DNA of 32,204 bases from Rhodospirillales bacterium (GTDB taxonomy: Bacteria > Pseudomonadota > Alphaproteobacteria > Rhodospirillales > Magnetospirillaceae). The stretch covers positions 1 to 32,204 of the forward strand of contig JACMKT010000043.1 of NCBI GenBank assembly GCA_014380005.1, given 5' to 3'. The notes under the pieces were generated by a model. That model did not search any database. It saw only the letters and a program-made list of their open reading frames with translations, and was not told where the DNA came from. Below, piece after piece: positions 1 to 8,531 of the stretch (position 1 is the stretch's first letter; every line of letters begins with the position of its first letter). Made by a program: the position numbers and the translations under genes.

Positions 1-237
1 GGTTCTTCGCGGATTTCCGGGGAGGCGCACTTTAACTCAAGGAATAATGACACGGATGGACACGGATCCCCGCTACGCGGGACACGGATAAGGACCATCC
101 GTGTTTATCCGTGTCCATCCGTGTCACCAATAATTCTTGGCTGAAATGACGCACCACCATGGACCCCGGATCGGCGCTACGCTTGTCCGGGGTGATGGGA
201 CACTTTGGGGAACCTCCCCGCTAATCCGCGAAGAACC
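1..237. repeat. Composite nested palindromic intergenic repeat
   Basis: Three nested modules are visible. Outer arms at 1-25 and 213-237 are inverted copies of each other with about 23 of 25 bases matching. A central block at about 38-140 has ACACGGAT-type units spaced about 10 bp apart on the left and their complements (ATCCGTGT) on the right, so it would fold into a long hairpin. A third module at 157-198 starts CCATGGACCCCGGA and ends TCCGGGGTGATGG, itself a palindrome. The outer and CCCCGG modules recur at 31777-32127. No coding potential is evident. It looks like a non-autonomous intergenic repeat family rather than an insertion sequence, since no transposase is present. Confidence 0.8.
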
Positions 238-243
238 AGAAGT

Positions 244-966
244 TTAGGGGGCGATCAGTCCCAGGGTGATTGCCTTGACGATGGCGTGCCCCCGGCTGGT
301 GGCCCCCAGCTTCACCTTGGCGTTCTCCACGTGATAGGTGACGGTGCGCTCGGCCAGATGCAGGATCTGGCCGATCTCCCAACCGGTCTTGCCTTGGGCG
401 GCCCAAGTCAGCACCTCGCGCTCGCGTGCGGTCAGATGAACCGGCGGGGCTGGGGCCTCGGTCAGGCTGCGTTCGCACGACATGTGGAAATGCAGCGCCA
501 TCAGTTGCAACGCATATAGCTGTTTCCGCGCCGATGGGGTGAATAGGGCCGGATCGTCCACCGCCATGCTCATGAGCGCGAGGCCGTGGGCGCTGTGGAT
601 GGGCACGCTATAGCCGTCATGGATGCCGAACGCGGCGGATTCGTCGAAGACCTGTTTGGCCTTGTTCCCGTATTCCGGTCGTGACAGCGCCGTGCGCCAG
701 TGGAACGGGAGTGCGCTGCGGCGGCTTTCCAGCGGCACTACATCTACCGCCGCATAGCCCTGGGCGAGGTAATGCTGCACCCATTCCCTCGGGTAATTCG
801 TCTCGAAATACCACGGCGAAACCGGCTGGCTGATGGTCAAATAGGCGAAGCGGTTGACGCCGAAACCCTCGGCATATTTAAGAAAAGCCTGTTCGCGCTC
901 AACCGGTGCGTTCGTGCCGGCGAGGGCAGCGGCCAAGTCGTCCACTGGGTCATGAAGCGTTTTCAT
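244..966 (-). CDS. LuxR-family regulator with autoinducer-binding domain
   Basis: This 240-residue protein has the two-domain plan of acyl-homoserine-lactone receptors. The N-terminal ligand domain (about 1-160) keeps the family pattern W...Y, Y..VD.VP, then W in FHWRT, and a later glycine in GIHDGYS. The C-terminal GerE/LuxR helix-turn-helix (about 175-238) begins LTAREREVLTWAAQGKT and includes RTVTYHVENAKVKLGA. I chose the ATG at 966, which has GAGAGGGA just upstream; a GTG at 978 would add four residues. No luxI synthase is present in the window, so it may be a solo receptor or its synthase may lie elsewhere. It is divergent from the XRE regulator at 1138. The ligand is unknown; some solo LuxR proteins bind other molecules. 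Confidence 0.88.
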   Translation of the reverse strand: MKTLHDPVDDLAAALAGTNAPVEREQAFLKYAEGFGVNRFAYLTISQPVSPWYFETNYPREWVQHYLAQGYAAVDVVPLESRRSALPFHWRTALSRPEYGNKAKQVFDESAAFGIHDGYSVPIHSAHGLALMSMAVDDPALFTPSARKQLYALQLMALHFHMSCERSLTEAPAPPVHLTAREREVLTWAAQGKTGWEIGQILHLAERTVTYHVENAKVKLGATSRGHAIVKAITLGLIAP

Positions 967-1048
967 TTTCCCTCTCACTTCACCCTACCCATGCCCGCGA
1001 GATGTCGCTATTATGCGTGGTAATTCCACAGCGGATGCTGAGCTTCCC

Positions 1049-1064
1049 CTACCCTAGGTTGTAG
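1049..1064. promoter_or_regulatory. Possible lux-box-like dyad
   Basis: CTACCCTAGGTTGTAG fits the CT-N12-AG pattern of LuxR-type operators and lies inside an imperfect dyad (CCTAC...GTAGG) in the 171-bp spacer between the divergent luxR-type and XRE genes. The pattern is degenerate and could occur by chance; only position and partial symmetry support it. Confidence 0.3.
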
Positions 1065-1137
1065 TAGGCCGCAGCGAATTTCACTAGGCACGTCAGGCGT
1101 TCCTGCAGAAACGCCATTACTACAGAGGTGATAACTT

Positions 1138-1620
1138 ATGCCCGAGCCCATCCGCAAGACCACCGGCAGTGTTTCTCGCCGCGCCAGCCGCGGACGCACA
1201 CCGGCGGGCAAGCCCAATCCCATTGATATCCACGTGGGCGGCCGTGTCCGCTTGCGTCGCACCCTGCTTGGCATGAGCCAGGAAAAGCTGGGCGAGGCCT
1301 TGGGCCTGACATTCCAGCAGGTGCAGAAATACGAACGTGGCGCCAACCGCGTCGGCGCCTCGCGTCTGTTCGACTTGTCGCGGGTGCTGGACGTGCCGGT
1401 CAGCTATTTCTTCGAGGACATGGACGACGACATGGCTGCCACCAGCCCCCGTCACATGGTCCGTGCCACCGAAGAACCGCGCCAGTTCGAAGACAGCCTG
1501 ATGGTCCAGCGCGAGACCTTGGAACTGGTCCGCGCCTACTATCGCATCCGCGACCCTGAAGTCCGCCGCCGCGTCCAGGAACTGGCCAAGGCGCTGGGAC
1601 CCATCGTCAAGGAAGCGTAA
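1138..1620 (+). CDS. XRE/Cro-C1 family transcriptional regulator, PraR-like
   Basis: A 160-residue DNA-binding protein. A basic N-terminal tail (about 1-28, many Arg/Lys) precedes a classic XRE helix-turn-helix at about 33-88, including [20 protein letters not shown] and YERGANRV. The C-terminal third is helical and charged. This layout matches the alphaproteobacterial PraR/PhrR-type regulators, which in rhizobia affect quorum sensing and surface traits; that function is family knowledge and not shown here. The ATG has AGAGGTGA upstream. It stands alone, divergent from the LuxR-type gene and followed by a strong terminator, so the two regulators may cross-regulate through the shared spacer. 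Confidence 0.85.
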   Translation: MPEPIRKTTGSVSRRASRGRTPAGKPNPIDIHVGGRVRLRRTLLGMSQEKLGEALGLTFQQVQKYERGANRVGASRLFDLSRVLDVPVSYFFEDMDDDMAATSPRHMVRATEEPRQFEDSLMVQRETLELVRAYYRIRDPEVRRRVQELAKALGPIVKEA

Positions 1621-1633
1621 AGCATCCGGTTAT

Positions 1634-1671
1634 GAAGCCCCCCCCCGGCATTGGCCGGGGGGCTTTTTTTT
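1634..1671 (+). terminator. Rho-independent terminator
   Basis: A C-run/G-run stem (AAGCCCCCCCCCGG, loop CATT, then GGCCGGGGGGCTT) is followed directly by eight T. It ends the XRE regulator transcript. Confidence 0.9.
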
Positions 1672-1673
1672 GT

Positions 1674-1760
1674 TTTACCACCAAGGGCACCAAGGACACC
1701 AAGCGGGCGTTCCGGGCTGCGGCACCTTGTCTTGGTGCCCTTAGTGCCCTTGGTGGTTAA
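1674..1760. repeat. CCAAGG-type long palindromic repeat
   Basis: Arms of 30 bp at 1674-1703 and 1731-1760 are reverse complements with about 27 of 30 bases matching. They are built from short CACCAAGG-like units, separated by a 27-bp loop. Its internal unit differs from the elements at 1-237 and 31777-32127, but the design (short tandem units in long inverted arms) is the same. It fills most of the gap between the XRE terminator and the stop of the metal exporter. Confidence 0.8.
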
Positions 1761-1775
1761 TCTTTGTTTTCCTCC

Positions 1776-2699
1776 CTACGCCTGCGGCGCCGCGTCGTAA
1801 ACCGGCGTTTCCTCGTGCAGGCTGGCCGGGTCCTGGTGGATCAGGACGTCGAATTGGGGGAAGGCTTCCATGATGGCCTTTTCCACCTGATCGGCGATGT
1901 CATGGGCCTGGATCAGCGGCAGATCGTCGTCCAGGGCCAGATGCAGTTGGATGAAGCCCTGCTGGCCCGACAGCCGGGTGCGCAAATCGTGCATGCCACG
2001 CACCTGGGGGTTGGAGCGGGCGATGTCCTTGATGCGCTGGCGGTCCTCTTCCGGCAATTCCCGGTCCATGAGCATGTCGTAGGAATTGACCGCGATCTGC
2101 CACGCGTTCCACAGCAGGAAACCCGCGATGGCGATGGCGAAGACCGGATCGATGAGCGGCCAGTCCAGGAACTTGCCCACCAGCAACGACACGATGACTG
2201 AGCCGTTGATCAGCACGTCGCCGGTGTAGTGCAGGGAATCCGCCGAGATGGCGACCGAATCCGTGTGTGATAGAACCTTCTTCTGGAACCGCACCAGCAG
2301 GGCCGTCAGCAGAATGGAAAAAGCCATCACCGCCACGCCGATGCCTTCATTGGTGACCTGGACCGGCTGCTGCAGGCGGTGCACCGCCTCGGCCAACAGC
2401 AGGGCGCCGGAGCCGACGATGAAGGCGGCCTGACCCAGCCCGGCCAGGGGTTCGGCCTTGCCATGGCCGAAGCGGTGTTCGCGGTCGGCGGGGGTCAGGG
2501 CATGGCGCACCGCCCACAGATTGATGATTGAGGCGGCGGCGTCCAGGGTGGAATCGATCAAGGTGGACAGCAGCGCCACCGATCCGGTCATGCCCCAGGC
2601 CACCAGCTTGACCACGATCAGGGTCGAGGCCGTCGCCACCGAGGCATAGGTGGCAAGGCGCATCAGGCGGGCGCTGTCCACCGGTTGGGTCTCAGACAT
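1776..2699 (-). CDS. fieF: Cation diffusion facilitator, FieF-like metal/H+ antiporter
   Basis: This 307-residue inner-membrane protein exports divalent metals (Zn, Fe or Cd in the family) in exchange for protons. The metal-site residues line up with E. coli FieF at a constant offset: D49 and D53 in the DSTLD motif of membrane helix 2, and H157 and D161 in HYTGD of helix 5. The conserved FGHGKAE loop follows helix 2 at about 77-83. Six hydrophobic segments span about 15-205, then a cytoplasmic ferredoxin-like domain (about 208-290) with His-rich dimer contacts. Length is usual for the family. It starts 12 bp after pdxH on the same strand, with GAGGAGAG upstream, so the two probably form an operon. 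It groups by motif with housekeeping FieF rather than with magnetosome MamB/MamM. Confidence 0.92.
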   Translation of the reverse strand: MSETQPVDSARLMRLATYASVATASTLIVVKLVAWGMTGSVALLSTLIDSTLDAAASIINLWAVRHALTPADREHRFGHGKAEPLAGLGQAAFIVGSGALLLAEAVHRLQQPVQVTNEGIGVAVMAFSILLTALLVRFQKKVLSHTDSVAISADSLHYTGDVLINGSVIVSLLVGKFLDWPLIDPVFAIAIAGFLLWNAWQIAVNSYDMLMDRELPEEDRQRIKDIARSNPQVRGMHDLRTRLSGQQGFIQLHLALDDDLPLIQAHDIADQVEKAIMEAFPQFDVLIHQDPASLHEETPVYDAAPQA

Positions 2700-2711
2700 G
2701 AAGCGCTCTCC

Positions 2712-3344
2712 TCACGGGAACAGATGGTCGATGCGCCAGCCATCGCCGTCTTTGGCATAGGCGAAGCGGTCGTGCAGGCGGAAGGCGCGGTCCTGCCAGA
2801 ATTCCAGGCGCTCGGGGCGCAGGCGGAAACCGGACCAATGGGGCGGGCGGGGGACGGCGCCGAAGCCGAATTTGGCGGTGAATTCGGCCACCCGGCGTTC
2901 CAGTTCAAAGCGTCCTTCCAAGGGCCGCGACTGGATCGAGGCCCAGGCGCCGATCTGGCTGGTGCGGGCGCGCGAGGCGAAATAGGCATCGGCTTCGGCA
3001 TGGCTGACCGGCTCCACCGGCCCCTCCACCCGAACTTGGCGCTTCAGGCTTTTCCAATGGAACAGCAAGGCGGCGTGGGGATTGGCCGCCATCTCGGTGC
3101 CCTTGCGGCTTTCCAGATTGGTGTAGAAGACGAAGCCGTCACGGTCATAGCCCTTCAACAGGACCATGCGCACGCTGGGCCGGCCCTGCCCATCGGCAGT
3201 GGCCAGGGCCATGGCGTTGGGATCGTTGGGCTCGGCGGCTTCCGCCTCTGTCATCCATTTGGCGAAGAGCGCATAGGGGTCTGCTTCAACGGCCGACATG
3301 GCTTTGGTCCAATGGCTGTTTTGTGATCGGGCCGCTAGACTCAT
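2712..3344 (-). CDS. pdxH: Pyridoxamine/pyridoxine 5'-phosphate oxidase
   Basis: PdxH uses FMN and oxygen to convert pyridoxine or pyridoxamine 5'-phosphate to pyridoxal 5'-phosphate, the last step of vitamin B6 cofactor synthesis and salvage. Family signatures are present: the FMN-binding region [10 protein letters not shown] and [12 protein letters not shown], the substrate region QVRVEGPVE, and the C-terminal signature [15 protein letters not shown] with RLHDR. The annotated 210 residues start at ATG 3344; an ATG at 3299 (giving 195 residues, beginning [12 protein letters not shown]) is also plausible, and neither has a strong ribosome site. It is the first gene of a likely two-gene operon with the metal exporter, divergent from the lipoprotein gene at 3460. 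Confidence 0.95.
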   Translation of the reverse strand: MSLAARSQNSHWTKAMSAVEADPYALFAKWMTEAEAAEPNDPNAMALATADGQGRPSVRMVLLKGYDRDGFVFYTNLESRKGTEMAANPHAALLFHWKSLKRQVRVEGPVEPVSHAEADAYFASRARTSQIGAWASIQSRPLEGRFELERRVAEFTAKFGFGAVPRPPHWSGFRLRPERLEFWQDRAFRLHDRFAYAKDGDGWRIDHLFP

Positions 3345-3459
3345 TCGCGGGCTAGGGTGTTTTTAGCGTGGCGGGCTGCCCATAAAAAGCCCCAAATCCA
3401 TGACAGTCTTGCAACCTGCCCCACTCAAGGTGGGGGGACTATGCGGGAACGGGAAGACC

Positions 3460-3930
3460 ATGACCATGACGCGAGTTCTGTCCGTGGCACTTATCGTCGG
3501 CGTGCTGGCGGGCTGTGCCAATGATTACGGCCCCAAACAGACCGGCGGCGCCGTGCTGGGCGGCGTCGGCGGTGCCGTGGCCGGTGCCCAGTTCGGCAAG
3601 GGCACCGGCAATATCGCCATGACCGCTTTGGGCACCCTGATTGGCGCTTATGCCGGTTCCGAGGTGGGCAAGTCCCTGGACAAATCCGACCGCCTGTACG
3701 CCCAGCAGGCGGAAACCAAGGCCCATACCGCGCCGGTGGGTCAGTCCATTAGCTGGAACAACCCCGATAGCGGCCATTCCGGCACCTACACGCCGACCCG
3801 CGACGGCACCGATCAGGCGGGTAATTACTGCCGCGAATACCAGACCTCGGTGCAGATCGACGGGAAGGTGGATAAGGCCTTCGGCACCGCCTGCCGCCAG
3901 CCCGACGGCAGCTGGAAAGTGGTGAAGTAG
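3460..3930 (+). CDS. Glycine-zipper lipoprotein, RT0821/Lpp0805 surface-antigen family
   Basis: A 156-residue envelope protein. Residues 1-18 form a lipoprotein signal with lipobox LAGC (C19 the lipidated residue). Residues about 28-70 are glycine-rich with small-residue spacing (VLGGVGGAVAGAQFGKGTGN, IGAYAGSEVG), the glycine-zipper 2TM motif seen in outer-membrane 17-kDa antigens. The C-terminal domain (about 85-156) has the pattern SW...G....YTP.R....AG.YCREY...ACR..DGSW. The protein at 26227-26652 shares that domain, so the window holds two family members. GGGAAG precedes the ATG at 3460; an ATG at 3466 is equally usable. A terminator follows. Its exact role is unknown; members usually act in the envelope. 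Confidence 0.88.
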   Translation: MTMTRVLSVALIVGVLAGCANDYGPKQTGGAVLGGVGGAVAGAQFGKGTGNIAMTALGTLIGAYAGSEVGKSLDKSDRLYAQQAETKAHTAPVGQSISWNNPDSGHSGTYTPTRDGTDQAGNYCREYQTSVQIDGKVDKAFGTACRQPDGSWKVVK

Positions 3931-3957
3931 CGCCGCGCCCGGATTTCTGGCAAAAGA

Positions 3958-3987
3958 AGGGGGCGGCGTCGTTGTGCCGCCCTTTTT
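3958..3987 (+). terminator. Rho-independent terminator
   Basis: GGGCGGC (3961-3967) and GCCGCCC (3976-3982) form a stem with an 8-nt loop, followed by five T. It separates the lipoprotein gene from the J-protein gene. Confidence 0.85.
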
Positions 3988-4011
3988 CAGTTCGGGAATC
4001 GAGGGCTTAGG

Positions 4012-4911
4012 GTGAAGGATCCTTACGAGGTTCTGGGTGTGGCCAAGGCCGCCTCGGATGACGACATCAAGAAGGCCTATCGCCAATTGGCGCGCACGCT
4101 GCACCCTGACCTCAACCCCGGTAACACGCGTGCCGAGGAACGGTTCAAGGAAGTCACCGCCGCCTACGACTTCCTGTCCGATGCCACGAAGCGCCGCCAA
4201 TACGACCAGGGCGAAATCGATCCCACCGGTGCCCAGAAGCGCCGCGCTTGGCGCTCGCAGGGCGGGGCGGGTGGCGCGCGCGGCAATCGCGCCGGCTTCA
4301 ATTTCGGCGAGGACGTGGACGACATCCTGGCCGAGATGATGCGGCGCAAGGCACGCGGCCGCCAGCATTCCGGCCCCGCCGATGGCAATAAGGGCGGCGA
4401 CCTGCGCCACACCGTGACCGTCACCTTCCTGGAAGCCGCCACGGGCACCACCAAGCGGGTGTCGTTGGCCTCGGGCAAATCCCTGGACGTGCGCATCCCC
4501 GCCGGCACCACCGACGGCCAATCCCTGCGCCTGAAGGCCCAGGGCCATGCCGGCATCGGCGGTGACGGCGACGCCTTCGTGGACATCAAGGTGGAAACCC
4601 ACCCGTTCTTCTCGCGCCGCGAGCTGGACGTCTTGGCCGAAATCCCCATCAGCGTCCAGGAAGCCGTCCTGGGCGGCAAAGTCACCGTGCCCACCATCGA
4701 CGGCAAGGTGTCGGTGACCGTCCCCCCCGGCACCAACACCGGCGCCGTCCTGCGTCTGAAAGGCAAGGGCATCGCCGGCGCCAACAACACCCAAGGCGAC
4801 CAATTGGTCACCTTGAAAGTGGTGCTGCCCGACAACGATTCCGAGTTCCGCAAGCTGGTGGAAAAATGGGGGCCACGCCACGGCTATGACCCGCGGGCGA
4901 AGCTGGTGTGA
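4012..4911 (+). CDS. DnaJ-type co-chaperone without zinc domain (CbpA-like)
   Basis: This 299-residue protein stimulates an Hsp70 ATPase. An N-terminal J domain (about 1-65) carries the essential HPD at 31-33. A Gly/Arg-rich linker (about 80-100) leads to two C-terminal substrate-binding domains, marked by [20 protein letters not shown], then [19 protein letters not shown], and repeated in the second as [21 protein letters not shown]. The four CxxCxGxG zinc repeats of true DnaJ are absent, which places it in the class B/CbpA type. The start is a GTG with GAGGG a few bases upstream; it lies 24 bp after the preceding terminator, so its promoter may lie within that short gap or in read-through. 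Confidence 0.93.
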   Translation: MKDPYEVLGVAKAASDDDIKKAYRQLARTLHPDLNPGNTRAEERFKEVTAAYDFLSDATKRRQYDQGEIDPTGAQKRRAWRSQGGAGGARGNRAGFNFGEDVDDILAEMMRRKARGRQHSGPADGNKGGDLRHTVTVTFLEAATGTTKRVSLASGKSLDVRIPAGTTDGQSLRLKAQGHAGIGGDGDAFVDIKVETHPFFSRRELDVLAEIPISVQEAVLGGKVTVPTIDGKVSVTVPPGTNTGAVLRLKGKGIAGANNTQGDQLVTLKVVLPDNDSEFRKLVEKWGPRHGYDPRAKLV

Positions 4912-4933
4912 GTTTGTCGGTTGTCAGTCAGCG

Positions 4934-5263
4934 CTATAGATGGCTGAATTCTAACGAAACTTCTGCCAGCGAGTCCGCGCATAGAAAAACGGGCTCCTCG
5001 ACGCCCCAAATGGAAAAGGTGTAGGTGGAAGCGCTATGCGGGCTTGGATAGGGCGCGTTGTAGCGCAACTTCATCACCAGATACTTGTGCCCATCCCCAT
5101 CCAAATCCACCCAATTGGGACCATGGACCTGCGGCACCATGTCCTTGGCGCTGAAGGTGGGCATTTTGAACGGCGTCTCTTCGGCCATGGCGAAGGGCGC
5201 GGCACCTGACATGCCAGCAACAACCCCAAGCACACGAATGCCGCCTATCCACCATGCCGCCAT
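4934..5263 (-). CDS. Small secreted protein of unknown function
   Basis: I do not recognise this family. From the ATG at 5263 (GGGGG five bases upstream) it is 109 residues. The first 25 residues look like a signal peptide (hydrophobic core, then GAAPFAMA before EETPF), so export to the periplasm is likely. The mature part is about 84 residues with NWVDLDGDGHKYLVMKLRY, in which DLDGDGH resembles a short calcium-binding loop, and one cysteine. In-frame upstream starts at 5275 (ATG) and 5290 (TTG) would lengthen the N-terminus. It is convergent with the J-protein gene, 22 bp away. The gene may be real or a decayed remnant; codon use is less GC-biased than in its neighbours. Confidence 0.5.
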   Translation of the reverse strand: MAAWWIGGIRVLGVVAGMSGAAPFAMAEETPFKMPTFSAKDMVPQVHGPNWVDLDGDGHKYLVMKLRYNAPYPSPHSASTYTFSIWGVEEPVFLCADSLAEVSLEFSHL

Positions 5264-5478
5264 GACAGCCCCCATTGCCACCGCGAACAATATAGGAACT
5301 TATGCCTGCGGCCAACCGGTTGCGCCACCGCCCGCAGAACCACCCGCCGGTGGCATTCCCGCCTGCGCATCCCTTTGCCCAAACGGGCGATGGCAACATC
5401 TCCTTTTTCGCACAAGCGCGTCTCTCCCGTTTGGGGTAGAAAGGGCGCCGTTACGGCCCTCTTCCGCATACGATCTTG

Positions 5479-5737
5479 TTGACAACCTTGTGCAACTGAG
5501 ACTTCCTAATGCGGTGGTGGGACTGCTATTGACGTTGACGGCTGTTCCAACCACAGAGCCAGGCGGACTATGATCGTGATGGATCGGAGCGACGCGAGGA
5601 CGGGGTGCCCGCACCGCCGCCTTTGCCGACCGTTCTCCCTCCTTCCTGCCGCCCTTGCTCCTTGTTCCGGTCTTGCGACGTTTGGCGCTCCCGGGCTAGA
5701 GCCAGGGCCGGGCGCCATCGTTCGTGATCTGGCATGA
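5479..5737 (+). promoter_or_regulatory. leuA upstream leader: promoter element, Leu-rich leader ORF, hairpin
   Basis: The roughly 500 bp before leuA holds no ordinary gene. A perfect -35 hexamer TTGACA lies at 5479-5484, but no good -10 follows at normal spacing. An open frame from GTG 5490 or GTG 5514 reaches TGA 5571-5573 and contains GLLLTLTAV, using the rare codons CTA and TTG. Its stop overlaps (ATGA) the ATG at 5570 of a second frame of 55 codons ending at 5737. A hairpin with TGGCGC (5683-5688) pairing GCGCCA (5712-5717), plus an inner CCGG pair, lies just before leuA. Together this resembles a leucine attenuation leader, but the hairpin lacks a T-run and the -35 sits too close to the leader start, so it is tentative. 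Confidence 0.35.
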
Positions 5738-5772
5738 CCTGGAGAGTTAGGGACCGACATTTGGGCGCACAC

Positions 5773-7317
5773 ATGGATAAGAACCGGGTCATCATCTTCG
5801 ACACCACCCTTCGCGACGGCGAGCAATCGCCCGGCGCCTCCATGAATCTGGAGGAGAAGGTCAAGATCGCCCTGGCGCTGGAAGACATGGGCGTCGATGT
5901 CATCGAAGCCGGCTTCCCCATTGCCTCCAACGGCGATTTCGAAGCGGTTCAGGCCGTGGCCCGCGTGGTCAAGAACGCCACCATCGCCGGTCTTGCCCGT
6001 GCCACCAAGGGCGACATCGAGCGTTGTGCCGAGGCGGTCAAGGCCGCGCCGCTGCACCGCATCCACACCTTCCTGTCCACCAGCCCCCTGCACATGAAGT
6101 TCAAGCTGCAGATGGAGCCCGAGGCGGTGCTGCAGAAGATCAAGGATTCCGTGGCATACGCCCGCAATCTGGTGGACGACGTGGAATGGTCGGCGGAAGA
6201 CGGCTCGCGCACGGAACACGATTTCCTGTGCCGCTGCGTGGAAGCCGCCATCACCGCCGGCGCCCGCACCATCAACGTGCCCGACACCGTGGGCTATGCG
6301 GTGCCGGAAGAATACGCCGCCCTGATCGCCATGCTGGTCAACCGCGTGCCCAACATCGACCAAGCCATCCTGTCGGTGCATTGCCATAACGACCTTGGCC
6401 TTGCCGTGGCCAACTCCCTGGCCGCCGTCGCCGCCGGCGCGCGCCAGATAGAGTGCACCATCAACGGCCTGGGCGAGCGCGCCGGCAATGCCGCCATGGA
6501 AGAGATCGTCATGGCCATCCGCACCCGGCCCGACAGCCTGCCCTACACCACCGGCATCAAGACCGAGCACATCACCCGCACCTCGCGTCTGGTGTCCGCC
6601 GTGACCGGTTTCGTGGTGCAGCCCAACAAGGCCATCGTCGGCAAGAACGCCTTCGCCCATGAATCGGGCATCCATCAGGACGGCGTGCTGAAATGCGCCC
6701 AGACCTACGAGATCATGACGCCCGAATCCGTGGGCCTCAATCAATCCAGTTTGGTCATGGGAAAGCACTCTGGTCGTGCCGCCTTTAAGGATAAGCTCAG
6801 ACAGTTGGGCTATGATTTGGCTGACAACGCGGTAGAAGACGCCTTTCTCCGCTTCAAGGAACTGGCTGACCGCAAAAAGGACATATTCGACGAAGATATC
6901 GTGGCCCTCATCGACGAGACGGTCTATCGCGAGAATGACCGTATCCGTTTCCGCTCGCTGGAAGTTCTGTGCGGCACCAAGCACAATCCGCCCAAGGCTG
7001 AGCTGGAGTTGGAAATCGACGGTGAGGTGAAAAGCGTGAAGGCCACCGGCGACGGTCCGGTGGACGCCACGTTCAACGCCATCAAGGCGCTGGTTCCCCA
7101 CGACACCCGCTTGCAGCTGTATCAGGTGCACGCGGTGACGCAAGGGACCGACGCCCAGGCGGAGGTTACGGTGCGGTTGGAGGAGGACGGCAAGACCTGC
7201 AACGGGCAAGCCGCCGATACCGACACCATGGTGGCCTCGGCCCGTGCCTATGTGAACGCCTTGAATAAACTTTTGGTAAAGCGGCAAAAAACCGCTCCGG
7301 CGGCGCTTTCGGCCTGA
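5773..7317 (+). CDS. leuA: 2-isopropylmalate synthase
   Basis: LeuA condenses acetyl-CoA with 2-oxoisovalerate, the committed step of leucine synthesis. The 514-residue protein has the catalytic barrel start [16 protein letters not shown] (R14 and D15), the metal-binding HCHNDLG (H203 and H205), and [14 protein letters not shown] and [13 protein letters not shown]-terminal regulatory domain (from about 390, with [18 protein letters not shown]) is where leucine binds in this family, so feedback inhibition is expected. The ATG at 5773 gives the usual N-terminus [10 protein letters not shown]; a TTG at 5761 has a better-spaced AGGGA, and an ATG at 5734 would add 13 residues. mreB begins 83 bp downstream on the same strand. 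Confidence 0.96.
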   Translation: MDKNRVIIFDTTLRDGEQSPGASMNLEEKVKIALALEDMGVDVIEAGFPIASNGDFEAVQAVARVVKNATIAGLARATKGDIERCAEAVKAAPLHRIHTFLSTSPLHMKFKLQMEPEAVLQKIKDSVAYARNLVDDVEWSAEDGSRTEHDFLCRCVEAAITAGARTINVPDTVGYAVPEEYAALIAMLVNRVPNIDQAILSVHCHNDLGLAVANSLAAVAAGARQIECTINGLGERAGNAAMEEIVMAIRTRPDSLPYTTGIKTEHITRTSRLVSAVTGFVVQPNKAIVGKNAFAHESGIHQDGVLKCAQTYEIMTPESVGLNQSSLVMGKHSGRAAFKDKLRQLGYDLADNAVEDAFLRFKELADRKKDIFDEDIVALIDETVYRENDRIRFRSLEVLCGTKHNPPKAELELEIDGEVKSVKATGDGPVDATFNAIKALVPHDTRLQLYQVHAVTQGTDAQAEVTVRLEEDGKTCNGQAADTDTMVASARAYVNALNKLLVKRQKTAPAALSA

Positions 7318-7343
7318 TATAAACCGAGCGCCTGGGACTGGCA

Positions 7344-7367
7344 GATGCGGGGGAGACCCCCGGCATC
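7344..7367 (+). promoter_or_regulatory. Hairpin between leuA and mreB
   Basis: GATGCGGGGG pairs with CCCCC(g)GCATC around an AGA loop, a near-perfect 10-bp stem with one bulge. No T-run follows, so it is more likely an mRNA stability or processing element than a strong terminator. It lies 33 bp before mreB. Confidence 0.5.
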
Positions 7368-7397
7368 GCGTAAATGGCAACGCTGGATCTTGAGTGA

Positions 7398-8444
<1,047 letters not shown>

Positions 8445-8482
8445 TTTTAGCGTTCCTAGATGTAGTATGTTCGCACGAGGCG

Positions 8483-8505
8483 CGGCCGCCAATTTCTGGC
8501 GGCCG
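8483..8505 (+). promoter_or_regulatory. Hairpin in the mreB-mreC spacer
   Basis: CGGCCGCCA (8483-8491) and TGGCGGCCG (8497-8505) form a perfect 9-bp stem with a 5-nt loop. No T-run follows. It may protect the mreB 3' end or lower downstream expression, which would suit the need for more MreB than MreC. Confidence 0.5.
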
Positions 8506-8531
8506 TACCACTACGGGAGCGGAGGAACCTC

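Noticed and set aside
1776-2699. Cation diffusion facilitator as a magnetosome MamB/MamM protein
   Set aside because: Motif positions follow E. coli FieF and the neighbour is pdxH; no magnetosome gene is near.
3439-4881. 480-codon open frame antisense to the lipoprotein and J-protein
   Set aside because: Spans two real genes and a terminator and has antisense-type composition.
5509-5532. Seven-codon frame with two Trp codons (MRWWDCY) as a trp-type leader
   Set aside because: It lies upstream of leuA, not a tryptophan gene, and has no ribosome site; chance overlap with the Leu-rich frame is more likely.
5506-7380. 624-codon open frame antisense to leuA
   Set aside because: Shadow of leuA caused by high third-position GC; the product is His/Gly/Val-rich without any domain, while leuA is fully conserved.
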